DNA from: Thermothielavioides terrestris NRRL 8126
Taxonomy: Eukaryota > Ascomycota > Sordariomycetes > Sordariales > Chaetomiaceae
Direction: 5' to 3'
DNA length: 64,000 bases
NCBI RefSeq assembly: GCF_000226115.1
Contig: NC_016462.1
Location: forward strand, 2,418,001-2,482,000
Part shown: in pieces, positions 47,895-58,000 of the stretch
Numbering within the stretch: position 1 is the first letter of the stretch
How the letters are laid out: each line of letters starts with the position of its first letter
Translations under genes and position numbers: made by a program
The notes under the pieces: model-generated
What the model was told of the DNA's origin: nothing
What the model saw: the letters and a program-made list of their open reading frames with translations, nothing else
Databases searched by the model: none

Positions 47895-48675
47895 ATGAGG
47901 CTCCCAACCCTCATATCCGCGCTGCTAGCCAGCAGCGCGACTACCACATTGGCAAGCGCCGCTTCCGCTCGCACTGTAGCCATCTACATCCAGCCCGTCG
48001 CCGCCTCCCCCGGCAGCACCGAGGCGCCACCGCCCCCTTCCTTCCTCGCCGAGCTCGCCCTGCCGGACCTGCCTTCCCCCACTGAAGGGGAAGGCGACGC
48101 AACAATCCCCTGCGAGGTGCTCGCCTACGAGGCGCCCGACCTCGACCTAGACGCAGGCGCATACGCGGACGCAGGCGCAGACCAACAACAACAACCGCAC
48201 CAGCTCTTCCGCACCGGCGTGTACGACCCGGCCGCGCGGCGCTGGCTGTCCCCGACGACGGCCGCGTCGGCGCGCAACTTCGCCAAGGGCTACGCGCCGC
48301 GCTTCGAGCTGGGGCTCGACGGCGACGGCCACGTGCTGGGCGCGACGGTGCGCGGCGTGGCCATCGACGCGGGCTACACGCGCGACTTCGGCCCGCGCGC
48401 GGCGGCCGTCGTGCGCGCCGCCCGCCCCGGCCCGCAGCCCGTCCTGGGCAAGCCGGTGGTGCTGTCGCCCGAGGGGCGCAAGGTGGTGGTGGAGGAGAGG
48501 ACGTTTCTGCAGAAGTGCGTTGTTGAGATTTCTCCTTTTTCTTTTAGAATTCGGTCGCCGGGATGGGGCTTGCTAACGTGTTGTTGTTACGTCGTGCTGC
48601 AGGTACTGGTGGGCGCTGGCTATCGGCGCGTTCTTGCTCCTCTCCGGAGGGGGAGGAGAGCAGAGCTCGTCATAG
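47895..48675 (+). CDS. EMC10: EMC10-like ER membrane protein complex subunit
   Basis: Two exons: 47895-48514 and 48603-48675. The product is 230 residues. The first 25 or so residues are a signal peptide (MRLPTLISALLASSATTTLA). The lumenal domain is Pro/Asp-rich and contains FAKGYAPRFELGLDGDGHVL and GVAIDAGYTRDFGPRAA, in line with the beta-rich EMC10 fold. Splicing adds a single C-terminal membrane segment: TFLQK-YWWALAIGAFLLLSGGGG. That layout (signal, lumenal domain, QKYWW then one helix and a Gly-rich end) is the fungal EMC10 pattern. The EMC inserts moderately hydrophobic helices into the ER membrane. The intron 48515-48602 has a GTGCGT donor and a CTGCAG acceptor. Confidence 0.85.
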
Positions 48676-49231
48676 ATCTATGGATGGTTTGCGTGTTTCG
48701 TGGGTTCACTCGGTGAAACTGGCAGGTGCATATGAGTGTCTCTGTGGCTGTTCCGATGTCCCCGGCATCTCCAGGTCGGTGGACCAGCTTGCCTTTCTGA
48801 TTCTCCCTCATCTGGCCAGCTCCTCTTCCAATTTTCTATTGACGGTCCCTGTTCCATATCGCCAACCGTTTCCTTCAGTTACCACTTCGGCTGGTACTTG
48901 CATCTGGATGCATGCTCACACACACCCTTGTCAGCTGGTTGCCAGTGGTTACCGGGCCGATCCAGCGACAGTCCATCCCAGCGCCCCACAAAAATAAAGT
49001 TAAGCTGGGAAGGCGAGCTGCGCAGCCAGAAATTCAGAAGGCTTCCAGTTGTCTTACACCCTCCTGGCCTCCTTCTTAACCTGAACTCGCCCCCCCCTTC
49101 TTCCTCCAGAAATCAACCTCCACCCAATCATTGAACCCGCGCAACTTTCGCAATCGGCATTTTCTCTTCAGAGCGAACCAAACGATACACAGGAAAGTAA
49201 TATTTTTGCGAAACATCTACGATTCGCCACC
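48676..49231. other. Intergenic region, 0.56 kb
   Basis: 3' region of EMC10 and promoter/leader of CHZ1. No gene seen. The leader directly before the CHZ1 ATG reads TCGCCACC, a good start context. Confidence 0.6.
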
Positions 49232-49745
49232 ATGGCCCCCGAGGACGGAACCGCCGATCCCACGACCGTCACCACTTCCGAAAACGATGCCGCGCCTGTG
49301 ACCGACCCCAAGGGCAAGGGCAAGGCCCCGGCGGTCGAGGAGCCTGTTGAGGATCACTCCATGGCCGAGGACGACGACGATGACGATGATGATGATGAGG
49401 ACGTTGACGAGGTAAGCCCCCCGCAGCGCATGCATCGGGGCGCAGTTGCATCGCCAGGTTGCCCTCCTGACGGCACGCTAACAATGCTACTTGCAGGAGC
49501 CCGAAGGTGGTATGCCAACCGTCCTTGAAAAAATGCCAGTCACGAATTGGTCACGGAACTAACCGTCCGCAGCCGACGAGGACAATATGGAGGAAATTGA
49601 CCTTGAAAACGTCGTTGGCCGTCGCACCCGCGGCAAGGTGATTGACTTTGCCAAGGCCGCTGCGGAGAATCCTCCCGACGAAGACGAGGATGACGATGAC
49701 GATGACGATTTTGTGGCCGAGGACGACCGGATGGACGAGGATTAG
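49232..49745 (+). CDS. CHZ1: CHZ1 histone H2A.Z-H2B chaperone
   Basis: Three exons: 49232-49411, 49497-49509 (only 13 nt) and 49573-49745. The product is 121 residues. The N-terminal 45 residues are Thr/Pro/Lys-rich. An acidic run of about 12 Asp/Glu residues (EDDDDDDDDDEDVDE) leads through the microexon (EPEG) into the CHZ motif. That motif, MEEIDLENVVGRRTRGKVID, begins in exon 3. A second acidic tail ends the protein. Chz1 wraps around H2A.Z-H2B dimers and hands them to SWR1 for nucleosome exchange. The small size and the acid-motif-acid layout match fungal Chz1. Without the microexon the reading frame would shift, so its inclusion is needed for the CHZ motif. Confidence 0.93.
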
Positions 49746-50680
49746 GCGTTTTTCCTGGTTGATCTCCAGACTCCCGCCAGGCCAGCTTCGACCGCTGAGA
49801 CGTGATGACGGGATGGGATACGATATGATGAATGGATATGGCCCGCTTCCTCCATGCTGGATACTTTAGCGGTTCAGTGATGGGATGGAAGTGAGCAGTT
49901 ACGGCGGCTGGTTGCTGGCCTGCTGAACATCGGTACGAGGGGCCATCATTGCTACGAGCGAGCTGATGCTCGCGGGTCGGATGGAGTTGGCTGCATTCAT
50001 GGGGTATCATTGGGTTTGGGTTGTCGCATCGAGGGTTGAGCAACCAAAATTACTTGTGACTTGATGATGATGCCCTTCAGCTCGCCCTTCAGCTCGCCGT
50101 GTGTCGTCCCGCTGTGTAGACTCCTCGCCTCTTCAACGAGCGCACCTACCCCACCCTGCTTGCACCAGACCTACGCTGTAGGAGTGAATGGGCATTGGCA
50201 ATGCTGTCATTGATCCCACGGCAGCGATCCACTCCTCTGCAGCTCCACTGTCTTGCCCGCCCAAGAGCCCAAGCGAACTGAGCTCGGCGTTCTACTTCAG
50301 GCCTTGAGAAAGTAGGGTAGTAAACAGACATAATGTCGGACCTTCGATGTTGTGATTGGCAGCAGATTCTTGGAGCTGCAGATTTAGTCCCTTCTCCAGG
50401 CCACACACAGCGTCGCGTTGCCCCTGGACGGGCTTATCGGCAATTGGCCAATCTGCGCGGCCTAATGGAATTCTTGACACGGGGAACCAAACGCCTGGCC
50501 AGTTGGACAAAGGGGGCCTGAGTTCGAACTGTCCTGCGCCTGCATCCTGTGACTCGATCCACATTGCGACAACGCAGCGCAACCTGTCTCTTGCCTTGGC
50601 TCGAGGACGATTTTCGGATCGCCATGGAAGGCGAATAACGGCTGTTTTCTAACACTACCTTTTTGCGGAACGCGCACAAC
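49746..50680. other. Intergenic region, 0.94 kb
   Basis: 3' region of CHZ1 and the BET1 promoter. No gene or notable repeat seen. Confidence 0.6.
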
Positions 50681-52028
50681 ATGGCTTCGAGGTGAGTCTG
50701 CTTTGGCTGCAGCTGCATTTTGATATCGCCGGATCGCGCCGGATGGGACGGACGGACGGTGGCAGGCAGGCCGGCCAACACCTCGCATCGTTCGCATCGG
50801 AACACTACATACCACTATGCGACATCGAACATGAAAGCTCCCTGCGCCAACCGCTGCCGATCACAGACACCCTACCGTTCCTGTCCCTTGCTCGCATCCT
50901 CAATCACCTTTCACCACTCTCAAGCCCGAACCCCTCGGGCACCAACGACCGACGACCGCCTCGCCACCCCACCCGTCTCGTCGGCGTTTTCTTTCCCTCC
51001 ACAACGGCGATACCATCATCCAGACCTACCAAAATTGAGCTAACACCCTTCGCTTTGCTCTCACAGATTCGGCACCTCCTCCCTCCACCAGCGCGACTCG
51101 CGCAGCGACCTCTTCCGCGGCTACACCGGCGGCGCCGGCGCCTCCAGCCGGCCCGTCAGCGCTAGCCCCAGCCCCAGCCCCAACCGCTCTCTACCACAGT
51201 ATCATCATCAGCAGCAGCAGCAGCAGCAGTTTGCCGGCAACGGCAGCGGCAGCGGGTATGGCTACGGCGGGTACCATCATCTCCAGCAGCAGCCGGTCGG
51301 TGGCGGCGGCGGAAGCAGCAGTGGGCTTTTGGGTGTGGGCGGCATGGGCGGTGCGGTGGAGAGTCGAGGGGGGTATAGGCCTGCTACGCCGAATCGGAAG
51401 TACGTCCTTCCTTTTTTTCCCTTTGTTTCCCCTCCCTTCCTCATGATCCCGCCTGTTGCTGTTGTTTGTTGGTTGGTGAGTTACTGGTCGTGGTTGGGCT
51501 GGCCGGAGTGTAAGAAGACGGGCGGGGTATGGATGGATCTTCGTCGGGAAGGGGAAGGGGGGAAGGAGGGATGAAAATGATAAGCGTAGGTGCTTTGACT
51601 GGCTGGCTGACTGACGGCGAATCACAACAGAGGCCAATACAGCGACGCGGTGCTCAACGAGCTCGAGAGCCAGAACGACCAGCAGGTGGAAGGGATCATG
51701 GGCAAGGTTAGGCTGCTGAAGGATGTGAGTCGTTGTTCCCCTCTTGCCCATTCATACCAGGCCTCTTCCGGCTGGGAAGCGCCCGAAACCGGCTGACAAA
51801 TTTCCCTGCGCACTTCGCCAGATGACGGTGGCGATTGGCGACGAGATCCGCGAGTCTTCTGCGCTGGCTGAGAAGATGAACGAGGGGTTCGACCGCACGC
51901 GGCTGCGGCTCGGCCGGACCATGAACAGGATGCTGGTCATGGCCGAGAGGACGGGCGTGGGCTGGAGGGTGTGGCTCGCGTTTTTCCTCGCCGTCATCTT
52001 CCTATTTATTTACGTGTGGCTGTTCTAA
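50681..52028 (+). CDS. BET1: BET1 ER-Golgi SNARE
   Basis: Four exons: 50681-50691 (11 nt: MAS plus two bases), 51067-51399, 51631-51724 and 51822-52028. The product is 214 residues. The N-terminal region is long for Bet1 and low-complexity: Ser/Pro repeats, seven Gln, and Gly-rich stretches. It starts RFGTSSLHQRDSRSDLF after splicing. The SNARE motif runs from about NELESQNDQQVEGIMGKVRL through MTVAIGDEIRESSALAEKMN and FDRTRLRLGRTMNRMLVM. A C-terminal membrane anchor (WLAFFLAVIFLFIYVWLF) ends the protein, with only a few residues beyond. Bet1 pairs with Sed5, Bos1 and Sec22 to fuse COPII vesicles with the Golgi. Its tail anchor is the type delivered by the GET pathway. The first intron is long for this window (375 nt). 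Confidence 0.93.
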
Positions 52029-52405
52029 GGGGAGGGAGGGGAGCGAGCAGGTCGGGTCATGGGAGGGTTTAGTTTACGGCTTGGTGTTTAAACCGGATTG
52101 CCTTGCCGGGCTGGTGGATTCATTGCATTGGCGCTGGGAGTTTGGGAAGCATAGGTAGTTTGACTTGTTGGGCATACCGACCGCTGGCGCGATGGTTGCC
52201 AACACGCACGCAGTCGAGGAGGCCACTTTCGATACGGCTCTTGTAATGCTAACCATGAACTTGAACTTGGTACGACCCCCTGCCGGCCGCCGTGAGACTA
52301 CCGATGACCGTTCCCTCCGCTAACGCCGGTAATAATGCTGGTATCATGCTTTTGAAGCCCGCCATAACGCCTCCATCCATCTCATGCCGTAACCATACTC
52401 CAAGT
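52029..52405. other. Convergent intergenic region, 0.38 kb
   Basis: Shared 3' space of BET1 and APC15. No gene seen. Confidence 0.6.
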
Positions 52406-53711
52406 CTACTGGTTACCCCTCCGGATGTGGGGACTGCTGCCCACAATGCTGCTTCCATCCCTAGACAAGAACCCACTGATATCGAGACTCGACCGCGGCG
52501 CCTCGCTCCGCCGAAGGCTGCCTCTGTGGTGCAGCGAGTGCGAGCTGCGAGCGTAACTGAGATCGTGACCATCCCCATTGCTGCTGAGCGAGGCCTCGGA
52601 GTCGGTGTGCTCATAGCTGCCGTGCTCTGCCTCGGGAATGTCGTCGTCCAAGTTCGCGTCCATGTCCATGTGCGAGCCCGGCTCCACCTCCTCCTCGTGG
52701 TGCGCGTCGCCGCTGAGCAAGTTGTCTTCGTCCAGCATCTGGCCCTGCTGCTCTTCGTCGATGTCGTCCTCGGCGCTGTATATTGACCCCTCGACATTGC
52801 CATCCTGTGGCGTCCCGCGCGCCATCATCTGCCGCATGCGCTCTTCCGTGGCCCGGATGCTCGCCATTGTGTGAGCCAGCTCTCGTCGCCGCGCCCGTCG
52901 CTGGTGTTGCAGCTCTTCCTGAGACATCTCATGCTCGCCTTCAACCTCCCCTGCATCGTCCACTTCGTCTTCGACTTCGCCCTCGTCCTCCTCCTCCTCT
53001 TCTTCCTCTTCCTCATCTTCATCACTGGCCCCATCATACCCGAACCCACCCTCGTCCGCGTCTGGAATATCCTCATCCAAATCCCGCACCTCATCCCCGC
53101 CCATCATCATCATATCGTCGTCCACCCCTTCTTCCCCGTCCCCATCCGCGCCCATCGCCTCCGCTGCCGCCTGCGCCGCCGCCTCGGCCTCGGCCAGCTC
53201 CTGCGCGAGCATCTCGCGCCGCATCGCCTCCGCGTGCTCCTCGGCCTCGCGCCGCTCCTCGCGCATCTGGAACAGCGTCTTGGACACCCCCGGCGGCTTC
53301 AGCCACGTGCTGCCCAGGTTGGTGACGGCCGCCCGCCGCCGCTCCATCAGCAGCTCCTCGGCGTGCAGCCGGCCGAGCGGCGAGCGCTCGATGATCTGGG
53401 CGGCGGTGGACGGCGCGTTGCCGCCGCGCGCTTGGGGGCCGGCCGGGTTCGGGGCGGGTGTGTTTTGCGTTGGGTTCGGCGTCACGGTGGTGGCCATGGC
53501 GGTGGCTGTTGTCGGGCCATTGTTGTCGCCGATGGAGGAGCCGGGTTCGAGGGCGGAGAAGGCAGCGAGGTTGGGATTGCGGGTGGAGACGTACCAGAGG
53601 GAATGGGACTGCTGGAGGGTTAGCAGTTGCTGGAAAGAGGACACTAAGTGAAACTGGACACTATTGTCAACTCACGTCGCGCGGGGTAAGATCCGGGAGG
53701 ATTGAGAACAT
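52406..53711 (-). CDS. APC15: APC15 (Mnd2-type) subunit of the anaphase-promoting complex
   Basis: Two exons: 53711-53676 (MFSILPDLTPRD) and about 53608-52406. The acceptor is a tandem CAGCAG. The downstream AG gives 412 residues and PRD-SHSLWYVSTRNP, the family form; the upstream AG would add one Gln. The N-terminal motif LTPRDSHSLWY and the segment AQIIERSPLGRLHAEELLME are the hallmarks of fungal Apc15. A helical stretch (RREAEEHAEAMRREMLAQEL) follows. The rest is long, acidic and low-complexity, with a pure Glu/Asp run (DEDEEEEEEEEEDEGE). Apc15 regulates turnover of the mitotic checkpoint complex on the APC/C; the yeast counterpart Mnd2 restrains APC/C-Ama1 in meiosis. The C-terminal half is much longer than the animal protein and looks disordered. 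Confidence 0.88.
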
Positions 53712-54643
53712 GCTTGCGCCTGGACCCTGTCGGGATGCGGATCCGAGGAGCAGCCCCGAATAACCTCAGCTCCGCTCAGGCATAAAGAAAGTCAATGTGT
53801 CGAGGGTCTGTATTGTCTGTTGGTCGATTATTGATTCCGCAGCTACGGCGGGAGTAGAGATGTGGTTTGCAAGGTGCAACTTTGTGGGACGCGGCTGCAG
53901 GAAGGTGCGCGGACGCGTTGAATGGTTGAATGACGATTCACTTTTGACGGTGTGAATTCTTTGTTTCGGCTCCGTGGCATACTGTGTACAAGCGACTTAC
54001 CCCACAATGCGGCTGCAGCGATATGGTCCGTGCGCATGAGGCTTGAGCCAAGCAAGGGTCCTCCGCACCGCATCCCTGTTGAATCTCCGCGGGACGGGAA
54101 GCACAGATCAAGCGATGGAGTAATCCGTCGTTCAGGTTGTTTCTTACTAGGTAGTGTGCATACTGCGTATGGAAGGTGCCTCAATTCCTGAGATTCGGAC
54201 GATTTTCGATTCCTTTTATCACCGGCATGAGCATTGCAATATTATGGCGGATGGACCACCGTCAAAGTGCTGTCATGTTGCTCTTCAAATTGCATCCGCG
54301 GCGGTGGACGGGGTCCAACAGTCAACAACACACCCCAAGGTCCGGTTGAAGGCCGACAAGTTGGACCGGTGGTCGGCCCAGTGCTTCACTACACTACTCA
54401 TGTTGCAATTTTTGGCAGACAGGGCTCGTTCTTCGCAGCCGTTCCTCCCGGCACCGGACAGGCATGCGGGCCGCAGGGGTCTTCGGGTTCCGACGCCGCC
54501 AACAGCGATTTTGAGTTTCTGTGAGGTAATATGGAACGGCCTTCTGCAACGTTAAAGCAGTGCCTTGCGCCCTGTTGCCATGTTGCTGTGCGGGCCTCGT
54601 CCTTCCTTGCCTGCATCCAAAGCTGCCGTGCGGTGACGGAGTC
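53712..54643. other. Intergenic region left of the transposon-like element
   Basis: Promoter side of APC15. No gene supported. The sequence to the left of the element is ordinary in composition. Confidence 0.6.
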
Positions 54644-54657
54644 GCTTCAAATGGGTT

Positions 54658-54691
54658 ATGGCTAAAGAGGTCCCGCCAAGACTAATTTCGG
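54658..54691 (+). repeat. Left terminal inverted repeat, 34 bp
   Basis: It is the exact reverse complement of 55030-55063. Identity ends sharply at base 35. Confidence 0.93.
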
Positions 54692-54851
54692 AGACTGCCG
54701 CTTACAAGTATTTACAATCGCCACGGGGTGAGCGGGGCCGCGACGGGGCCTCGACGACTTCGAGCAACATCAACAACGAACAATCGTAAAGACTCGTTGC
54801 AACAACTTTACGAAACCTCAACCAAATCGAAAAAAAAAGAAATCGAAGTTA

Positions 54852-54902
54852 ACCCTCACCCTAACCTTGACCCTCACCCTAACCATAACCCTCACCCTAA
54901 CC
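54852..54902. repeat. Telomere-like tandem array inside the element, 18-bp period
   Basis: ACCCTCACCCTAACC occurs three times exactly, at 54852-54866, 54870-54884 and 54888-54902. The copies are separated by TTG and ATA. Each unit holds one CCCTAA-type and one CCCTCA variant of the fungal telomere repeat (TTAGGG). Confidence 0.9.
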
Positions 54903-54903
54903 A

Positions 54904-54928
54904 GCGGGGGGCTGGCGCCGCCCCCCGC
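54904..54928. repeat. GC hairpin and 11-bp tandem next to the telomere-like array
   Basis: GCGGGGGGC (54904-54912) pairs perfectly with GCCCCCCGC (54920-54928) across a 7-base loop. Just beyond, CTAACCCGTGG is repeated exactly at 54941-54951 and 54952-54962. Confidence 0.85.
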
Positions 54929-55029
54929 ACCCCCGGCGAACTAACCCGTGGCTAACCCGTGGCGATAGTGTAAACCCCTTGGCGGTCTTGGCGGGGTACT
55001 GACGCTGTAAAAACATTGCCGACAATTGG

Positions 55030-55063
55030 CCGAAATTAGTCTTGGCGGGACCTCTTTAGCCAT
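55030..55063 (-). repeat. Right terminal inverted repeat, 34 bp
   Basis: Reads CCGAAATTAGTCTTGGCGGG onward on the plus strand, and is the exact inverse of 54658-54691. Confidence 0.93.
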
Positions 55064-55075
55064 CAGCTTCAAATG

Positions 55076-58000
55076 AAGGTGGTGTGCGGCCAATTTTCGT
55101 GTCCACCCACGCTAGCGAAGCCTATATCGGAATTTTTCGGAACCAAGTCGCCTCCAAGCGTGGGACGCAGCGTGGGCAGCGTGGGACGCAGCGCCGACTG
55201 CGCTCAACTCAGCAGCCCCCCGTCCTCGGTCCGCTGCTATGGGATTGTGAATGGGCTTATGGCCTCCGGCTCGGCAGCTGCTTGGGGCTGCTTGTGTGGG
55301 AAGTTTTGTCGTCCTCTTTCTCCAGGCGCCAGCTCAGACAGCTGATTCTGGCATGATCTTCGCAGTGGCAGACGGGCGGTCTGTCGGGAGAGGCCCCATT
55401 GCGGCTGGCGGGACGCCGATACCGGTCGTTGGCGCCGACAACTCATCTACCAGATGCTCTTGGCGCGTCCGCGGAACGATGGGACAGAATGGATGACTCT
55501 TCCCCTCCAGCTTTCCTGGAGGATGTGGAGCAGAAATTGGCCGAGAGCAGCAGGAGGGTCGGATGTTTTAAGCTGCAGAGTGCGTCTGTATTCACGCAGA
55601 CAACCTCAGGAGCCCCACGAGCAGGAGCGGCATGCACATGCGTGAGCAAGGGCCCCCGTCTCTTGCCCCGCCATCAACATCGGCGAGTGAGACATGTGCG
55701 CTGGGAGCGAAAAGAAGAAAAACAAGAAAAAAGAAAAGAAAAACAGAAAGAAAGAAGAGAAAGAAAGGAAAAGAAAAAGAGCGCTCATCTCGAGCCTAAT
55801 TACCTTGTGCCACCCAATGCAATGCTTTACTGCTGAGCGCCCACGAACCATTTACTTTCCACAAAGTTGCCTGTACATGGTTGGAAAGGGAGCGGCGTTG
55901 GACAGGTCGCGGTCGCGAACAACCCCGCCAACATCATAGCACATCGGTAGGAATGCACTTCCGTAGTGGAGTGTCCACTTCAGCACATTGGCCCCTGATG
56001 TTTCCTCCTCGGTTTCCGAGGCCAAAGACCTTGGAGCCAAGCGCTTGGTTCGCTGGCATCTGTGCGCCCGCAGTCGGGCGATCTCGAGCCACCGCTTGGC
56101 GTCGATGACTGGCTAGGAGGAAGGCCAAGTGGCCCCACATAAATAAGATAAGGGTAGTAAGGCTGGATGCGAGCGATCTTATTGGTGAAGGGCATCAGTG
56201 TCTGATAATTCTTTTTACGCACCCTTTCCCACGACTCGCCCCTGCCGAAACTCTGCGGCGGCGGGCGGGTAATGATGCCGGCCGTTCCACCTCACCGATT
56301 TTGGTATCTCTTGCAGGTCACCATGTAAGGTACTTTCAGTCAACCGCGCCTCAACTCGTGTGTGCCCTTTCCTGATCGGTGCCTGCAAAATCCGAGAGAG
56401 GCCAGCCCAAAGGGGTCAGTTCTGAAACTGCGGAGAGCGCGTCAACGGCATGGCCACCAGACGATGCGTGTCCCCTTGAAGGAGAGGCCATCTGCCACGG
56501 TGGAGATTCTCGATGAGGGGGGACAGCCGAAGAGAGGGGGACCCTCCAGCTGATTTTTCCCGGGGGCACATGTATCATCCCCGTGTTGATCGCATACCGG
56601 TTTCCTTGATCAAGCCCTCAACTGCTCGGTGGCTTGCCGGCAGCTTCGCCGTTCCACTTCGAGCCAATGGAAGCGACGGACGACGGATATTTCTCGAACG
56701 ATACCGGCGGACGGGTCCCAGGGACTTTGTCCGCAGTCCTGTGAATGGGCGCCGGGACAGGCGACATCGGCTGCCTGTCTTTGAAAAGGAGACGTTGTGA
56801 TTGGCTCAAGACCACGGAAGCTCACTTGACGTCCTCACTTTTTAGCTGGGAAGTCCCTGTAGCCGGGCAAGGATGTCAAACGTGCTGTGGATGCCTTGCA
56901 TGCAGGCGACGCTTGTGGATCTCACGCTAGCCTGTCTCGGAAAATGCAAGATGCAGCCCGGTGTGGGGTGCGTTCATGAAGCCACCTCTTTGTACACGTG
57001 TAGTGAAAGGAAGCTTTTACACATGCAATTCCGAGGACCGACTAATGCAGTTTTCCCGTGGCTTTGGGACCATGGCCGTGTGCAGGAGCAAGAGTGGAGG
57101 ACTCGAAAACTTGAAGATTGTTCAGGGAAACGCATTATCATGTCAGTGGGACACCCTAATTCTTGGATGTACAGCATTGGCAATTCCAAGATGGTGCATC
57201 CACCCGTACAGATGCTCGGAAGTACACTACGGACTAAGCTGATATATTCTGCACGAACTGCCACTTTGGACGGCTCGCTCGCGTGGGGCTGCTCTGATTA
57301 CAGGTTGCACTGAATGAATAGTGCAATACGCAGACCCGCGTCACCGAACCGACAGGGGTCCCCACCAACTTCCCCCACCTCGTCTGGTGCGAGCTCGCCT
57401 TCAAGCACATGTCTGCCTCGCCAGCGCCTGGTACCCTATTCTTTTCCACGTCTGCGCTGCAAACTTCGCATACCAGTTTCTGGTGTGCGTTCTCCGCTTC
57501 GGTGCCCCCAGGCCGGTTGGCAGCCAGATCAGCAGCAAGCTTTCCCTGCAACATCTGCGATTGGCTGATCCCTGGCTGCCGACGACTCGTCCATAAAACC
57601 CACACTCGCCACCTCTCGCCCGACTGCGCTCTGCTCCCTTTTTCCCCTCCCTCTCTTCCCTTCATTCACGGCCTTACTCATCTTACTCGTCATACCTGGC
57701 TTCGGCTTTGGCATTGCGCTCAACGCCGAGTCTGCCCGAGCAAACAGCATCAAGCGACTTTTTCGCTCCCAGGTTCCTACCTAGCAAACTGGTAAGTTTT
57801 TTTCGCAACACGACCTCGCTCCACGCCGTCGTCGCAGAAGACGAGATGGCGCCCGACGAGTCCCCAATGGTCCGGCTCCCAATGGTCCGACTCCGACTCG
57901 CATACCTCGATCAACATCATCCGGAAGAAAACTCGAAGCTTGGGGCACCCGAAAAGCCCCCCATCGGCTGGCCGCACCATGAGCGCGGGACAGGTCGCTC

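Larger units (their letters stand above)
54644..55075. mobile_element. Non-autonomous DNA transposon (MITE-like), 412 bp with 10-bp flanking repeats
   Basis: Perfect 34-bp inverted repeats lie at 54658-54691 and 55030-55063. The left arm begins ATGGCTAAAGAGGTCCCGCC. The 10-bp direct repeat GCTTCAAATG flanks the unit at 54644-54653 and 55066-55075, so the element itself is 54654-55065. Four bases (GGTT) and two bases (CA) lie between the direct repeats and the perfect arms. No open frame inside could encode a transposase. A 10-bp duplication with long terminal repeats fits Mutator-like elements (9-11 bp target duplications, for example Hop in Fusarium) better than Tc1/mariner (TA) or hAT (8 bp). 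Superfamily assignment is inference. Arms still identical suggest recent insertion. Confidence 0.85.

Noticed and set aside
2300..54000. A biosynthetic cluster, CRISPR or prokaryote-style defence system
   Set aside because: No polyketide or non-ribosomal synthetase, terpene cyclase, cytochrome P450, Cas protein or regularly spaced repeat array was found. The genes are mostly conserved housekeeping functions with independent promoters.
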